A stretch of DNA of 64,000 nucleotides from JBMONI01 sp049324575 (GTDB lineage: Bacteria; Omnitrophota; Omnitrophia; Omnitrophales; Aquincolibacteriaceae), in assembly GCA_049324575.1 (NCBI GenBank), contig JBMONI010000018.1:15040-79039 (forward strand), in the 5' to 3' direction. The notes beneath the pieces were generated by a model, which saw only the letters and a list, made by a program, of their open reading frames with translations, was not told the origin of the DNA and did not search any database. The position numbers and the translations under genes were made by a program. Each line of letters begins with the position of its first letter. Position 1 is the stretch's first letter. Below, piece after piece: positions 63,029 to 64,000 of this stretch.

Positions 63029-63263
63029 AATAAGTATCGTTTATGTCAACTTCGTTCGAACGGCAATATTTCTCTAACCTTTCCCGATTATCCATGTCTT
63101 TCCACAGTGGATTATCTTCGTAAGATCCTATTCGAAGCAGATCGCATTTCTTATGCCCTGCATAATCTGAGTCATTGGTGATAAATCGAAAAATGTTCTT
63201 GGGCTCATGATTCTCCAAGAACTTTTCAAATTCGCCTTTATTTCCAGCGAGAACAAGAATCAT
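63018..63263 (-). CDS. Small hypothetical protein (81 aa)
   Basis: From ATG 63263, 1 bp after the Fic stop, with GGAAAGAG upstream: MILVLAGNKGEFEKFLENHE, then NIFRFITNDSDYAGHKKCDLLRIG. The opening MILVLAGNKGEF is reminiscent of small alpha/beta folds. Family not recognised. Likely co-translated with the Fic gene and may be its partner. Confidence 0.6.
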   Translation of the reverse strand: MILVLAGNKGEFEKFLENHEPKNIFRFITNDSDYAGHKKCDLLRIGSYEDNPLWKDMDNRERLEKYCRSNEVDINDTYLRR

Positions 63264-63264
63264 T

Positions 63265-64000
63265 TTAGCTCTTTCCATTAGCCATGCGCAGTAGATCATT
63301 CTGGGTCTCATAGACGCATGACGCTATAAGTTTAATAAAATCGGTGTCATTTTTATGCGCTTTTTCAAGGGCGCTGATATATTCCGACCGCTTGAGCGGT
63401 GGGATTATCGCGATGATATATCCTGCTTGCATGAGCGCCACGTTCATTAAAAGTCTGGCCACTCGCCCATTGCCGTCAACAAACGGATGAATAAACACAA
63501 ATTCTTTATGAATCTTAGCGGCATAGACAACAGGGTGAGTGTCTTTCTTTAAACGTGGCAAATCCTTAATAAATTTCTGCATCATCCCGGGAAGCGCGTC
63601 TGGTGTAGGCAAAGGATATTGAGCCCCCGTAATAATGGCCTGAACCTTCCGGTACACACCGGCATCTTCTTCTTTGATGCGGTGATAAAAAAGCGCGTGC
63701 AACTTTTTGATATCTTCTTCCGTTATTGTTTTCCCGGTAGCAAGCGCATACATGTGATCAAACGCGTCACTGTGCCCGGTGGCCTCGTAATGATCTCTAA
63801 GCGGCTTTCCGGCTATGGTGAGACCATCCTCTATGACCACTTTTGTTTCCGATATAGTCAGAGAGTTCCCCTCAAGCGCATTACTTGAATAGGTAAGCCC
63901 AATACGAAAATATTCCTTTATCTGATGGTTCATTTCATTGCTAAAAGGGCGCAATGCGTTTATTTTTTCCTGAGCCGCATCAACTTTACTTAAAATCTCT
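63265..64000 (-). CDS. Fic family protein (5' end outside the window)
   Basis: At least 244 residues; the frame is open to the window edge (sequence KVDAAQEKINALRPFSNEMN precedes the first in-window TTG). Fic motif HPFVDGNGRVARLLMN is intact, so AMP-transfer activity is expected. An inhibitory-helix motif S-x3-E-G/N is present in SSNALEGN, typical of class II Fic proteins that are self-inhibited. Fic proteins act as toxins or defence effectors; the co-encoded 81-residue protein may modulate it. Confidence 0.9.
   Translation of the reverse strand, partial: EILSKVDAAQEKINALRPFSNEMNHQIKEYFRIGLTYSSNALEGNSLTISETKVVIEDGLTIAGKPLRDHYEATGHSDAFDHMYALATGKTITEEDIKKLHALFYHRIKEEDAGVYRKVQAIITGAQYPLPTPDALPGMMQKFIKDLPRLKKDTHPVVYAAKIHKEFVFIHPFVDGNGRVARLLMNVALMQAGYIIAIIPPLKRSEYISALEKAHKNDTDFIKLIASCVYETQNDLLRMANGKS

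Larger units (their letters stand above)
46330..64000. mobile_element. Integrative element inserted in the 5' end of miaB (right end outside the window)
   Basis: The left junction lies within about 46,316-46,350, where MiaB homology stops and recombinase sequence begins. Contents: serine recombinase, HTH protein, small accessory genes, primase-helicase, iteron-like array, two-hydrolase/membrane cassette, type I restriction-modification, RadC, HEPN-motif and Fic proteins. Base composition is visibly more AT-rich than the host side. No conjugation, capsid or packaging genes are seen, so it may be a mobilisable or satellite-type element. The other junction, with the original 5' end of miaB, must lie beyond 64,000. 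Confidence 0.85.

Noticed and set aside
46330..64000. Prophage
   Set aside because: No capsid, terminase, tail or lysis genes are present in the visible part of the element.

Overview
The window is a chromosomal segment of an uncultured Gram-negative-type bacterium. A secretin, lipoprotein signals and LysM/amidase enzymes point to an outer membrane. The dense minus-strand operons with 4-bp ATGA overlaps, a fused transaldolase/glucose-6-phosphate isomerase, a fused PgsA-PgpA and many tandem pseudopilins would suit a lineage such as Omnitrophota (OP3) or a PVC relative. That placement is an inference from gene style, not a search result. Nearly every gene lies on the minus strand; tRNA-Val is the clear exception.

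Positions 1-46,300 are host chromosome, visibly GC-rich. From right to left along transcription there is first a type IV pilus / type II secretion-like cluster (28.6-44.9 kb): GspI/J/K-like minor pilins, one of them 1,249 residues long, then PilMN, PilO, PilP, secretin, ATPase, inner-membrane protein and five tandem pseudopilins. Next come NnrE, LipA with a lipoyl-like protein, an aminotransferase, MurI, QueC, QueE, RNase PH and RdgB. A translation block follows (ThrS, IF3, L35, L20, PheS, PheT), then RarA, two STAS-PilZ proteins behind an AT-rich control region, a cold-shock protein with a good promoter, Tal-Pgi, an amidase and RecN. The leftmost operon runs KTSC protein, thioredoxin-like protein, NSS transporter plus a 34-residue partner, RimO, PgsA-PgpA and CinA.

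At about 46.33 kb a mobile element begins and runs past the right edge. Its serine recombinase gene overlaps the 5' end of miaB, and the element supplies miaB with a new start codon and ribosome binding site. Behind the recombinase lie a small HTH protein, small accessory proteins, a primase-polymerase/helicase and a roughly 470-bp array of degenerate repeats that looks like an iteron origin. The rest is defence-type cargo, visibly more AT-rich: a type I restriction-modification operon (hsdR, hsdM, hsdS) whose downstream end carries a four-helix membrane protein and two ComEC-like metallo-beta-lactamase-fold hydrolases, preceded by RadC, a HEPN-motif protein, a small unknown protein and a Fic protein cut by the window edge.

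The best candidate for an undescribed system is the membrane protein plus two-hydrolase cassette at 53.8-56.4 kb, together with the 73-bp repeats and terminator that follow it.
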